Shown here: positions 1 through 9,090 of the stretch, piece by piece
How positions within the stretch are numbered: the stretch's first letter is position 1
Layout: every line of letters starts with the position of its first letter
Origin: CAINEC01 sp046073825
GTDB lineage: Bacteria; Bacteroidota; Bacteroidia; AKYH767-A; OLB10
DNA: 22,632 nt
Direction: 5' to 3'
NCBI GenBank assembly: GCA_046073825.1
Contig: JBJTMY010000039.1
Coordinates: 1 to 22,632 of the forward strand
Made by a program: the position numbers and the translations under genes
Notes under the pieces: model-generated
Database searches by the model: none
What the model saw: the letters and a program-made list of their open reading frames with translations, nothing else
Told to the model about the DNA's origin: nothing

Positions 1-789
1 GCTGCTCCAGTTAGCGGAGGTGATATCACTCAATGCGTAGCTTCTCCAGTACAAACGCTTACTGCAACTGCAACAGGTAGCAATGTGACATGGTACACAG
101 CATCAAGTGGTGGATCATTAGTTGCGTCTCCAACATTAAATGCAGTAGGATCCTCTACTTATTATGCAATGGCTACATTAGGTGTATGTAATAGTTTTAC
201 ACGTACTCCGGTAACATTAACAATCAATCCTTCTCCTGCAAATGCTACAGTATGTATCGTTCAGCCAAACTTATGTGGACCAGCAACAGGTAGTATCACT
301 ATTGTTGCACCTGTTGGCGCTGGATACCAATACAGTATTGATAACGGAGCAAACTATCAGACCGGAACAGTATTTAGTAATTTACAGGCAGGATCTGTAA
401 CAGGAATCATTGTAAAAGATATCAATACTTGTTTATCTTCAAGTGTAGATTGCTCAAACTCTGATTGTTCTCCATCATCTGCTCCAGCAAACAACAATGA
501 ACCGGCTGCTCGTATTAACGAGGCAAAAACTTCAAGCATTATTGCGTATCCAAATCCATTTACTGATAATGTTAAGTTTGAAGTAAATGTTGTTGAAGAA
601 GGTAATGCAACTCTTGAAGTGTTCAACATGTTCGGTCAAAAAGTTGAAACTGTTTTTCAAGGATATATTAAAGCAGGCGTTAGAACATTTGATTTAAATA
701 TTACAAATGGTTTCCAATCTAATTATATTTATCGCTTCACTATTGGTGGTAAGCAATTAACTGGAAAATTATTCAAAGTTCAATACTAA
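1..789 (+). CDS. T9SS-sorted secreted surface protein, 3' part
   Basis: The reading frame is open from base 1, so this is the C-terminal 262 residues of a longer protein whose start lies outside the window. The first ~78 visible residues form an Ig-like module of the kind seen in large Bacteroidota adhesins (ending in VTLTINPSP). A second beta-rich module, with YSIDNGANYQTG and a cysteine pair, resembles SprB-type repeats. After a short Asn/Pro/Ala linker, the last ~80 residues are a type A T9SS sorting domain: it opens with AYPNPFTDNVKFEV, has FNMFGQKV in the middle, and ends in GKLFKVQY. This domain routes the protein through the type IX secretion system to the cell surface or medium. The ligand or enzymatic role of the missing N-terminal part cannot be told. 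The sorting domain is a confident call; the names of the repeat modules are less certain. Confidence 0.9.
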   Translation, partial: AAPVSGGDITQCVASPVQTLTATATGSNVTWYTASSGGSLVASPTLNAVGSSTYYAMATLGVCNSFTRTPVTLTINPSPANATVCIVQPNLCGPATGSITIVAPVGAGYQYSIDNGANYQTGTVFSNLQAGSVTGIIVKDINTCLSSSVDCSNSDCSPSSAPANNNEPAARINEAKTSSIIAYPNPFTDNVKFEVNVVEEGNATLEVFNMFGQKVETVFQGYIKAGVRTFDLNITNGFQSNYIYRFTIGGKQLTGKLFKVQY

Positions 790-812
790 GAATTATCATT
801 TCGTTTAATAAA

Positions 813-846
813 AGAGGCAGCTTTAAGGCTGCCTCTGTTGTTTTAG
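813..846 (+). terminator. Rho-independent terminator after the T9SS-sorted protein
   Basis: A perfect 9-bp stem, agaggcagc (813-821) with gctgcctct (828-836), closes a 6-base loop. It is followed by gttgtttt. It lies 23 bases after the stop codon and should end the transcript of the secreted protein. Confidence 0.85.
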
Positions 847-885
847 GGTTCAATCATCAAATGTTCATATCAAAATCTCTTTGAT

Positions 886-921
886 AAAAAAATCCCGAGA
901 CATCACTTCGGGATTTTTTAT
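886..921 (-). terminator. Bidirectional terminator between convergent genes
   Basis: The stem aatcccga (891-898) pairs with tcgggatt (908-915) and is flanked by an A-run on the left and a T-run on the right. It therefore reads as a U-tailed hairpin on either strand. It lies about 20 bases beyond the stop of the minus-strand PorE-like gene and serves as its terminator. It can also back up the plus-strand terminator at 813. Confidence 0.85.
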
Positions 922-940
922 ATCATACTATTTTTAAATC

Positions 941-2719
941 TTATTTCTTCGTTTTTCCTTTTACTGGTTTTTCGTTTTCGAAGGTAACAATGAAGGCGTC
1001 TGTAAAGCCAGCTTGTATCATTGTTTCTTTTAAATTTTTTGCTGATTCATACGTGGATTCACTGCCTACAAAATATTTTAACCAGTTTTCTTCTCCATAA
1101 GAACTTAAAAGCTCCACATCCGTAACTTGAGATAAATTTTTCTCTACAATGTCTTTTGGCAATTTACTGAATGCTCCAATTTGCACCTTGTATTGTAATC
1201 CTTTGTTGATGACTTTCTCAACCGCTTTTACTTCTTTTTTTGCCGATAAATGTTCGTAGGACATGCCTCTGATTTCACTTCCGTCAGTAGAATTACTTCC
1301 GTTAGCTGTTAAGTTTTCATCTACTGTTCCTACTTCTGTCAGACGTAAATTGCTAATGGCTAAATTTTCTGCTCCCGATTTATTACGATTCATATAGATG
1401 TTCTGAATGTAACTTCTTTCGTTAAATTCACCAAAGCGCACTGTTTCTGATTTTATCTCATAACCGTTAACTTCTACACTGTAATTATAAGCTCCGGTTC
1501 CAGGTAATTCTATACTGTATTCGCCCGTTTTTGCATCTGTTTTTAAGATGGCTAAGAAGTCGGGGTTGTTATTTTTGGTAATGGTAATTGTAGCTTCTTT
1601 CAAGTTTGATTCTCCAATGCATTTGAATTTCCCGGTAACAGCAATCGAAAGTTCTTCTGAATTTACATAAGGAACTTTTAATACGGTAACTTTTCCCATT
1701 GCGGCATCTCGCTGACTTGTTACGTATGCATATTGGTCAACCCCCGAAGAAATATAGCAGTAGTCATCATCAGGAGAGTTAACAGGAGATCCCATGTTTT
1801 CTGGATTGCCCCATTTTTTAGATTCGCTGTTATACACTACTTTAAAAATATCCAACCCACCTGTTGAATGATGTCCGCGACTACTGAAATACAAGATACG
1901 TCCATCTGAATTGCAAGTGGAGTAAAGCTCGTCTTCATTGGAGTTGATACCTGAATCTAATTTCACTGGAGCGCCCCAATTTCCGCTAAAATCTTTTTCA
2001 ACACGATAAATGTCTTTACTCTTATTTTCTTTTGATGCACTGAAATACATCACTCTTCCGTTCGCACTTAAAAAAATAGTTGGCTTATCCGCTTTCGTAC
2101 TTTTACTTTCTTTAATCAGTTGATCCGGCATGCTTAGGAGTTTACCCGCATCAGCAGTGAATTCATATTTTGAATAGTAGTTGCTTGCATCTGTTATATC
2201 GTCTTCCAGAATTTCCGAAAATTGGTTGGTATCTAAAAGTGTCTTCGCATTCATTACCATTTCGATGTGCGTGTTGATATTAAATGGATCAGTTGCTTTT
2301 TTGCCAATGATAGCCGCATATTCAGAAAAAGCTTTTGCTGCTTCATCAAAACGGTAGGTTAGGTGACAAGCTCGGCCGTAGTAATAGAAAATGTCCTCCG
2401 GACAACGGTCGTCGTTCATTGCCTTTTTTAAATAAGGAAGGGCTGCCGATTTGTCCGCATCAATGATGAGGGCACAAATACCGTAATAATAATTGTATTT
2501 AAAATTATTGGGATTCTTGCTTAACAATTCAGAATACTGAATTGCAGCTTTCTCGTATTGCTTCCCCAAATAAAGTTTTTCGGCAGCTTTGGCTTGTTCT
2601 GCCTCGCTAATTTCGCTAGAATAATGGCGCTGGGTATTGGCAATTTTCGCTTCCGATAATTGAGTGCTTGAAACTAAAATTGCATAAGCAACGGTAATGG
2701 AAAGTAGAATCTGTCTCAT
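941..2719 (-). CDS. PorE-like TPR/WD40-like (PD40)/CRD protein ending in a SPOR domain
   Basis: This 592-residue exported protein begins with a signal peptide (hydrophobic residues 4-17, probable cleavage after SEA near residue 24). Residues ~40-140 are TPR-like helices. Residues ~210-345 are a PD40/WD40-like propeller with repeated YFSA and LYFSSRG..GGLDIF blades. Residues ~355-440 look like a carboxypeptidase-regulatory-like beta sandwich. Residues ~508-585 begin YKVQIGAFSKLP and fit a SPOR domain, a peptidoglycan-binding fold. The order TPR, propeller, CRD is that of PorE, the T9SS periplasmic component, which ends in an OmpA peptidoglycan-binding domain; here SPOR takes that place. A role as a periplasmic scaffold tied to peptidoglycan is inferred. 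It is transcribed alone and ends at the bidirectional hairpin. The architecture is a confident call; any specific T9SS role is a guess. Confidence 0.8.
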   Translation of the reverse strand: MRQILLSITVAYAILVSSTQLSEAKIANTQRHYSSEISEAEQAKAAEKLYLGKQYEKAAIQYSELLSKNPNNFKYNYYYGICALIIDADKSAALPYLKKAMNDDRCPEDIFYYYGRACHLTYRFDEAAKAFSEYAAIIGKKATDPFNINTHIEMVMNAKTLLDTNQFSEILEDDITDASNYYSKYEFTADAGKLLSMPDQLIKESKSTKADKPTIFLSANGRVMYFSASKENKSKDIYRVEKDFSGNWGAPVKLDSGINSNEDELYSTCNSDGRILYFSSRGHHSTGGLDIFKVVYNSESKKWGNPENMGSPVNSPDDDYCYISSGVDQYAYVTSQRDAAMGKVTVLKVPYVNSEELSIAVTGKFKCIGESNLKEATITITKNNNPDFLAILKTDAKTGEYSIELPGTGAYNYSVEVNGYEIKSETVRFGEFNERSYIQNIYMNRNKSGAENLAISNLRLTEVGTVDENLTANGSNSTDGSEIRGMSYEHLSAKKEVKAVEKVINKGLQYKVQIGAFSKLPKDIVEKNLSQVTDVELLSSYGEENWLKYFVGSESTYESAKNLKETMIQAGFTDAFIVTFENEKPVKGKTKK

Positions 2720-2783
2720 TGGACTTTGTTTTAAAATTCAAAGCTTTCTACGGACTTGATTCCTAAACGGTTTCAGAAATTGC

Positions 2784-2799
2784 TAAGTAATGTTACTTA
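2784..2799. promoter_or_regulatory. 16-base dyad upstream of the PorE-like gene, possible operator
   Basis: The sequence taagtaatgttactta has perfect 7-base arms around a TG centre, 65 bases upstream of the PorE-like start codon. The two-base centre suits a dimeric repressor site better than an RNA hairpin. An AT-rich pair (aaaataca 2799-2806 with tgtatttt 2822-2829) lies beside it and could be a weak 3' hairpin of plsY. No regulator is visible nearby. Confidence 0.3.
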
Positions 2800-2878
2800 A
2801 AATACAACTTTTGTTAAATGCTGTATTTTATTGAAAATGAATGATATTTGAAATTAGCTATTTTGAAGTTGATAAAAG

Positions 2879-3517
2879 TCAACTGCTTTTTTTGGAGAGA
2901 AATCCAACTTTCGACTCTTCATTTTTTAAAAGTCGTTCGATATTTTTCTGATGGGTAATGAAAACCAAAATGCAAACAAAAATTGAAAATATATTCAGAC
3001 TGGGTACTGATTCCTGATAGATAAACATGATGGAAATAGGAAATGAAAGCGCCGATAATAATGAACTGGCGGATACATAATGAGTCAATAATAAGGAGAT
3101 GGTAAATACCCCGGCACAAATTCCAGCGGCACCTAAATGCACTGCGCAAAGGATACCCAGTAAGGTAGCAACTCCCTTTCCACCCCTAAATCCAGCAAAT
3201 AATGGGAAGATGTGGCCAATTAAAGCCGCCATTGCCAAGCATAATTCAAAATTGATGAATTGTTGCGTATTCGGATAATATTTAGAAGAAAGCCAAACTA
3301 GTTTAACGGCTAAAAATCCTTTGAAAATATCCATCAATAATACAGGAAATCCCGCTTTTTTACCTAGTACTCTAAAAGTATTTGTTGCTCCTGCATTACC
3401 ACTTCCATAATCTCGTACATCAATGTTGTACATCATCTTTCCAATCCAAACTGCAGATGGAATAGAGCCCAGCATATAGGCCAAAATCATTAATGAAATA
3501 GTAGTGAAACTTAACAT
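2879..3517 (-). CDS. plsY: Acyl-phosphate:glycerol-3-phosphate acyltransferase PlsY
   Basis: PlsY is the integral membrane enzyme that moves an acyl group from acyl phosphate to glycerol-3-phosphate, the first step of phospholipid synthesis. The 212-residue length suits the family. The conserved signatures are present: GSIPSAVWIGK (17-27), DYGSGNAGATN (36-46) followed by LGKKAG, and GFRGGKGVAT in the middle. Several hydrophobic segments span the protein, and a short charged tail follows. The start MLSFTTISLMILAYMLGSIPS puts the first membrane segment directly at the N-terminus, as expected. It lies 114 bases downstream of the large secreted-protein gene on the same strand, separated by a strong hairpin at 3537-3562, so it may be co-transcribed with it or be partly insulated. 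Confidence 0.95.
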   Translation of the reverse strand: MLSFTTISLMILAYMLGSIPSAVWIGKMMYNIDVRDYGSGNAGATNTFRVLGKKAGFPVLLMDIFKGFLAVKLVWLSSKYYPNTQQFINFELCLAMAALIGHIFPLFAGFRGGKGVATLLGILCAVHLGAAGICAGVFTISLLLTHYVSASSLLSALSFPISIMFIYQESVPSLNIFSIFVCILVFITHQKNIERLLKNEESKVGFLSKKSS

Positions 3518-3536
3518 CCTTGTTCAAATTTAGTCA

Positions 3537-3562
3537 GATTCCCGTTTTTAAGAACGGGAATC
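3537..3562 (-). terminator. Strong hairpin between the large secreted-protein gene and plsY
   Basis: A perfect 10-bp stem, gattcccgtt (3537-3546) with aacgggaatc (3553-3562), closes a 6-base loop. On the minus strand no T-run follows, so it is not a classical intrinsic terminator for the upstream gene. A T-run (gttttttag) lies on the plus-strand side. It may attenuate or process the transcript entering plsY, or stop antisense transcription. Confidence 0.45.
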
Positions 3563-3631
3563 GATTGTTTTTTAGCAATAGGGTTTTCATTTGAAACCGT
3601 AACGACTGAAATTCAGTAGTTTAATTTTAAA

Positions 3632-6600
3632 CTATTCTTCGCTAGCTGGCTCCGTAAAACGGGTTTTAAACTCATTTTTCTTACGATCAGTGCCTAGAAT
3701 ATACTCGTACGATGGAAGGTCTCCTTTTTTATCAGCTATTCGTTTATCGGGTTTCATATTATTAATTACGTCGTTGAATTTAATATCCGAAGAAACCGCT
3801 TGTAATACCCCTCGGCTATACGTGAAGTACCACCAATTGCCTTGATCGGCTTCCAAATACAAATTCAGGACATCCCCATTTTTACGTTTTTGAATTTCAA
3901 AATATCCATCCATTTGACGACTAATCGCATTCTTATCAATGAAACCAATTCCAATTGGCCCAATCGATTTAAAGCTTTGAGAGTACTTATTCCAATATAA
4001 CTTTAAGTCCGTTAAATAAAGACTTTGTTGAAGCTCTTGTGGTACTTTTTTCGGTGCTCCGTAAAGAGTAAACTCGGATATCATCTTATCTGCTTTTTCA
4101 GTACCAACAATTCCACGCATACTGCGAGTCCAAACGGCACGTGTATCGTTCGAAGGCTTTAGTGTTCCATTAGCGGATATGTTTTCTGCCATTAATTTCA
4201 AAGCATCATTATTAAACATAAAATCTAATCCTAATAGTACATCTAACGAGGTAGAATCATTCATCGGATTAAAAATAGCTCGTCCGTTAAAGGTCGTTTT
4301 AAGTTGCCCGAAATTAAATCCTGGGGTCAATGTCCCTTCCGCTACAACATAACATGAATCGTTATTCAATGAAATACTGTTGCCGGGTAAGTCAGGGTTA
4401 GCGATTTTTTCTTTACTGGCAATGATGTAGCTATTGGATTTGTCATTGTAACTTAAATAACCTTTCACAGCTACCATTGCAGAGTCACTGTTTTTTGATT
4501 TCGGCGAAATGAATCCCGCATAGTAACCAGAACTATCATTTTTCAAGAAGATACCTACGCCAAGTCGTTCACCATTTTCATTACGTGGTTCGTCAATTGG
4601 TATCGTTAGATTCTTAATGTCAATATCCGATTTAAAGCCAAACCAATTGATAGAAAGTCCAGCAGTACATAAATGTTTTACACTTGCGAATCCGTCAAAA
4701 TTCAACAAAGGATTGGATGCATTTATTTGCACACGACCTTTATATTGAATATTGGTGCTCAATTGGAAGTTTTCACTTTCAGGAATATTCCCATTAGCAT
4801 AAGTTTGTTTGGTGGTATCTACACCAATACGTTCAAGCGTTATTAAATGTGGCGTACCTGCGTGGTCGTTATAGGCATACTGACCTGTTCCTTCGTATTC
4901 TTTTCTACCTTTAATTTGAATAGTTGCTCCTGTAATAGTATGATATTTACTAATGATGTTTGCAACCACTTTTGTTTGATACAGCGGACGCATATAGGCA
5001 TCTTTCTCAATGACAATGGTAGCAGTGTCGTTGGGTTGAATACTCGCATCTGCAACTAAGATCTCTTTTACTTTACGTGCTTTAATTAAATAATCGTTTA
5101 AGTTATATCGAGCCAAACCTGCATTCCAGCGCAAAGAATCCTGAAAGGCGTTTGTAGAAACAAAGTCGGAACCTTCTATATTAACTTTTGTTTTATCCAC
5201 ATTATCATCACCAAATTCTACTTCATTCTTATCGATGAACCACTTAAATTGTGCGATGTAACAGATGTACTGATTCAAAGGGAAACTGACATAAGACCCT
5301 TTTCCATTGGAAATGAAATTTCCGAAGCGATTGACTAAATCGATTTTTGCATTTACATTTTTTGTTTGAATGGCCAATACCGATTCTATATCTGATTTTA
5401 ATTTGAAGTCGGCTGTATCAGAGCCATAAGCATCTTGTTTAAACCAGAAGTTGCGAGCTTCTAAATTGGAAGCATCAAACCTCGCATCTCCATTTCCGCC
5501 AAGCCCTCTAGCAGCTAACAACAGATTTCCATATAAGGAAACTTGTTTGTTGTAAACAGAAATGGGCTGTGTGGACATGTAAACATACATTTCCTCTTTC
5601 TTTGGTCGCCAATTGATAGAAGTTTCTTTTCCTTGTGCGTCTGGAAATCCAACACCAGCAATCATTTCTTTTCTTAAATCGAAGGCTGCATTTTGCAAAT
5701 TGGTAGAGTCAAGAAAGAAAACAATTTCTTTAGATGTGCTAGAAGAACTAAGGTAATCAACCTTTCCATCACCTAACAATCCAGCATAACTTAAATCGAT
5801 GTGATTGGTAAATGTCCCTTTGCCATTATACATTGGATAGCCTTCACTCGGTGAATTACGTTCGAATCCGAAAGAATAATCAGGGCGGATAACCGCCATT
5901 TCTTTGATGTCTGGAAAGATACCTCCCGATACAAACGTACCTGCAAACTTCATCCCGCCTGAGGAGAAATTATCGAGTGAATCAATCGTGAATGGTTCAA
6001 TTTTAAAGTAGAATTTATTTCTATCGTACACTCCTCCATAAATTGAAGGGTGGTCATAATACACATAAGATTCTTTATCACTCACAAATTTCGGATACTG
6101 AGAATAACTTTTTCTACTCGACTTATTGTTTAAGCTATCAATAAATAATACTCCGGATACATTTTGCAAAGTGCTTTTTAACGGAATCAACTTAGGGTTT
6201 CCATTTTCGTCTAACTCATTATCTGAAACAACTTTCAGTCGAATGGAATCAATGGTCGCTAAATTAAATTTAAACTGGTCATATATAAACTCAAATTTCT
6301 TTCCGAAGAAATCTGAACGGCCAGCATGTACTTTTCCGGAAAATTCAAAGTCTCTATTTTTCTTTAATTTGATTTGCTGATTCTCGGGTGTAACCCATAC
6401 CGACTGCGTATCACTTAAAAATATTCTGGAAACGCCTTCCATATCTAAGTCGAAATTTAGCAGGTTTAATTTTGCATTAGGTTTTGCGGAAATAACAGAA
6501 CTGATTTCAATTTTATCGTAATCAATTTTTTCTGTTTTTGCTTCTAAATAATAAACGACTTTGTCTTTTGCAATGGCGCTCGAAGTTTCTGCATCATAAG

Positions 6601-8071
6601 TTAAAAAGCCTTTATTCGCTAAGAAAATCATCAATGATTTCGCTTCTGATTCGGCTACACCAAGCATCTGCGCCAATGTAGCAGAATAGATAACATCACC
6701 ATAGCTTTTATTATACTTGTAAATTAACTGCAAGGGATTGTATTCACTTAATCCTTGTAGCTGACGGAAGCGATCATCTGAAAATAAATTTTCTGATTCC
6801 AGCCACATTTTACTTGCACCAGCACCAGAAATCATTTTTAATTCCATCAAGGGGTCATCAATCTTCCAATAAATCCCATCAACATACATATCTACTTTAT
6901 GAAAGGAGTTAAAGAAAGGCATACTCATTCCTGTAGAATTATCAATAATTAAACTCACTTGCCGATCTTTATTGACATATTTAAAATCGAGTGAAGGATG
7001 ATAGATACTGTCGTTTTCAAAATAAATAATGGCTGTTGCGTTTTGTGCGCTGAGTCGCTCGGGACGAACAACAAAGCTTTTACATTGAACGCTTAATTGT
7101 ATTTTTCCGTTGCGCTTAAAATTCAAAGTTGCTTTTTGGTCTTTCGAACCTGCACCAATCATCTTCGCACCTTGTTGAGAAAAACCACCAACATAGTCAG
7201 CATCTTTAATTAATTCTTTGATTGTTAAGTTAGCATCATAGCTTTGAAAACGAGGATAGGTTGCGTTGCTGGAGTCTGCATTTGCAAGAATTTTATCCGT
7301 CACTTTACCCATTAATGCAGACTTAAAATATTTTTTATTGTAAAAGTCGGCTGAGTCAGACGAATAGATACTGCTGGTCACATCAATCACAGTTGATTTT
7401 AAATTAGCAAAAGCTTCTTCTTCCGAAATGCCTGCTCGCATCCAGTTTATTTTGCCACCAGTACCATAGAATTTTTTAATCAAGGGATAATATACACCCT
7501 GGATGGAATAAATCACACTGCTATCTGATTTAGCATAACAAGTAAGATTCATAGCAGGGAAGTTGACCTTCGGTACAGAGTCAAAGTCGAAAATGAAATT
7601 ACTTGTGTTAGCCATCCATTTTGTGGAGGAAGATTGGTATAAAATATTTCCACTAAACAAACCGGAACAGATTTCAATATAATCACTAAAATATTTTGTT
7701 TTGCCATACAGCATTTTGTCTAAGCTATTATGCCATTTGGTAAACATCTCTTCCGATTTACCAGACTCTGAAAATCCAATGAGTGCTTCAATGTAGTTGC
7801 TAAAATCAGGAAATGGTTTAAGCCTTTTCTTTAACATGTCGTTACATGTTTTAATGACAACCGTCTGTTGATCGGCTGTGAATTTGGGTTGTTCAATCCA
7901 AATAGATTCAAAGCGGTCGGTTAATTTTTCGGTTTCTTTTTTATTTGTTAATTCCAGATAAGATTTTATTTCTTTAAAAAACGTTGGAGCATCTGATGAA
8001 AATGGTTTTTGAACCTGAGCAAATCCAATTTGTGGAATTATAAATAAGATGGATAAAAATATTTTTTTCAT
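3632..8071 (-). CDS. Very large secreted protein of unknown function
   Basis: I do not recognise this 1479-residue protein. It begins with a clear signal peptide (MKKIFLSILFIIPQIGFAQ, cleavage near residue 19), so it is exported to the periplasm or outer membrane. Residues ~25-130 look helical. Most of the rest is rich in alternating beta strands, with many Asp/Ser/Asn turns and short aromatic strands, plus a helical insertion around 450-500. No enzyme motif, lipobox, TonB box or T9SS sorting tail is visible; the last residues are charged (FTEPASEE). The size and beta content would suit an envelope scaffold or a large periplasmic assembly protein, but that is inference. It starts 6 bases after prmA ends, so the two are very likely co-transcribed. 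Confidence 0.85.
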   Translation of the reverse strand: MKKIFLSILFIIPQIGFAQVQKPFSSDAPTFFKEIKSYLELTNKKETEKLTDRFESIWIEQPKFTADQQTVVIKTCNDMLKKRLKPFPDFSNYIEALIGFSESGKSEEMFTKWHNSLDKMLYGKTKYFSDYIEICSGLFSGNILYQSSSTKWMANTSNFIFDFDSVPKVNFPAMNLTCYAKSDSSVIYSIQGVYYPLIKKFYGTGGKINWMRAGISEEEAFANLKSTVIDVTSSIYSSDSADFYNKKYFKSALMGKVTDKILANADSSNATYPRFQSYDANLTIKELIKDADYVGGFSQQGAKMIGAGSKDQKATLNFKRNGKIQLSVQCKSFVVRPERLSAQNATAIIYFENDSIYHPSLDFKYVNKDRQVSLIIDNSTGMSMPFFNSFHKVDMYVDGIYWKIDDPLMELKMISGAGASKMWLESENLFSDDRFRQLQGLSEYNPLQLIYKYNKSYGDVIYSATLAQMLGVAESEAKSLMIFLANKGFLTYDAETSSAIAKDKVVYYLEAKTEKIDYDKIEISSVISAKPNAKLNLLNFDLDMEGVSRIFLSDTQSVWVTPENQQIKLKKNRDFEFSGKVHAGRSDFFGKKFEFIYDQFKFNLATIDSIRLKVVSDNELDENGNPKLIPLKSTLQNVSGVLFIDSLNNKSSRKSYSQYPKFVSDKESYVYYDHPSIYGGVYDRNKFYFKIEPFTIDSLDNFSSGGMKFAGTFVSGGIFPDIKEMAVIRPDYSFGFERNSPSEGYPMYNGKGTFTNHIDLSYAGLLGDGKVDYLSSSSTSKEIVFFLDSTNLQNAAFDLRKEMIAGVGFPDAQGKETSINWRPKKEEMYVYMSTQPISVYNKQVSLYGNLLLAARGLGGNGDARFDASNLEARNFWFKQDAYGSDTADFKLKSDIESVLAIQTKNVNAKIDLVNRFGNFISNGKGSYVSFPLNQYICYIAQFKWFIDKNEVEFGDDNVDKTKVNIEGSDFVSTNAFQDSLRWNAGLARYNLNDYLIKARKVKEILVADASIQPNDTATIVIEKDAYMRPLYQTKVVANIISKYHTITGATIQIKGRKEYEGTGQYAYNDHAGTPHLITLERIGVDTTKQTYANGNIPESENFQLSTNIQYKGRVQINASNPLLNFDGFASVKHLCTAGLSINWFGFKSDIDIKNLTIPIDEPRNENGERLGVGIFLKNDSSGYYAGFISPKSKNSDSAMVAVKGYLSYNDKSNSYIIASKEKIANPDLPGNSISLNNDSCYVVAEGTLTPGFNFGQLKTTFNGRAIFNPMNDSTSLDVLLGLDFMFNNDALKLMAENISANGTLKPSNDTRAVWTRSMRGIVGTEKADKMISEFTLYGAPKKVPQELQQSLYLTDLKLYWNKYSQSFKSIGPIGIGFIDKNAISRQMDGYFEIQKRKNGDVLNLYLEADQGNWWYFTYSRGVLQAVSSDIKFNDVINNMKPDKRIADKKGDLPSYEYILGTDRKKNEFKTRFTEPASEE

Positions 8072-8077
8072 TCGTAA

Positions 8078-8914
8078 TTAATGTTTTTTGAAGGTCGCAC
8101 AACACCAATCGTTTTGTGAAGTATGTTGTAAGTATTCAAGATGCATTTCTTCAGCTTTGTTTTTGATAACGGATAAATCTGAAGTATAATATCCACTGGT
8201 GATTAATAATCCTCCATCATTTAATGAAGCTGCATATTTATCAATGTCATTTAGAATAATATTTCGATTGATATTCGCTAAAATAATATCGTAAGTTTTC
8301 CCTTCTAACAATTCACTACTACCAAGTGCTACTTCAATTTGTGGAAAAGCATTGCGCTGCGCATTTTCGATCGAGTTATCTACAGAGTTCGGATCATTGT
8401 CAATCGCAAAAGCTGAACGAGCACCTAGTTGCATTCCAAGAATGGCAAGAATGCCTGTACCACAACCCATATCCAACAGCGATTTGTTTTTGAAATCAAT
8501 ATCAAGCATCGCCTCCATTACTTGAGAAGTAGTAGGATGGTGGCCAGTGCCAAATGCCATTCGTGGTTGAACTACTATTTCATGAGAATACGAAGAATTC
8601 GGCTCGTGAAACTCAGCTCTTACATAAATTTTATTAGCAATGATTTCAGGTTGGTAATTTTTTTCCCATTCTGCATTCCAGTTTTGCCACGGGATTTCTT
8701 GAATGGTATAATGTATATCGCAATTCATTGCTTTTACACTTTCAATAATTTCCATCGTTTCATCATGATTAAAATTCGATGTCTGAACATACCCTTTAAA
8801 GCCTTGTGGGGTTTCTTCAAACATTTCAAATCCAATCTCACCTAATTGATAAGTAAGCATTTCGCCAAATAATTCGACGGGATTTATCTGTAGATTCAAT
8901 TCTGTATAGTTCAC
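8078..8914 (-). CDS. prmA: Ribosomal protein L11 methyltransferase PrmA
   Basis: PrmA uses S-adenosylmethionine to trimethylate amino groups of ribosomal protein L11. The 278-residue protein has a divergent N-terminal substrate-recognition part. The methyltransferase domain follows: the PrmA signature FGTGHHPTT is at residues 121-129, the SAM-binding loop LLDMGCGTG at 146-154, an acidic residue after the second strand (FAIDNDP) at ~169-175, and the catalytic-loop motif ILANINRNII at 211-220. It is the first gene of a minus-strand unit followed 6 bases later by the 1479-residue secreted protein, and it is divergent from hutI. The assignment is secure. Confidence 0.96.
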   Translation of the reverse strand: MNYTELNLQINPVELFGEMLTYQLGEIGFEMFEETPQGFKGYVQTSNFNHDETMEIIESVKAMNCDIHYTIQEIPWQNWNAEWEKNYQPEIIANKIYVRAEFHEPNSSYSHEIVVQPRMAFGTGHHPTTSQVMEAMLDIDFKNKSLLDMGCGTGILAILGMQLGARSAFAIDNDPNSVDNSIENAQRNAFPQIEVALGSSELLEGKTYDIILANINRNIILNDIDKYAASLNDGGLLITSGYYTSDLSVIKNKAEEMHLEYLQHTSQNDWCCATFKKH

Positions 8915-9090
8915 GAATTAAAAATACCATTTTTGAGTAGTGCTAAATGTTGTTTTATTGGGATGTTTTCAACATTTTATTAATCATTATTATTTAACAA
9001 TTTTACGTAAATAACCGTGAATTAAATCCTGATAAAATTTAAATTTACTCGTTACTTCTTGATTATCTTCGTTGCGTATATTGTTATATT

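Noticed and set aside
8429..8845. 138-codon frame on the plus strand opposite prmA
   Set aside because: It lies wholly antisense to a secure gene. Its translation is rich in Cys, His, Phe and Ile with no domain pattern, as expected of a shadow frame.
9055..9090. Bacteroidota-type promoter (TAnnTTTG) before hutI
   Set aside because: The closest match, tatcttcg at 9064-9071, has one mismatch and no TTG box at the proper distance. The other intergenic regions gave nothing better, so no promoter is called.
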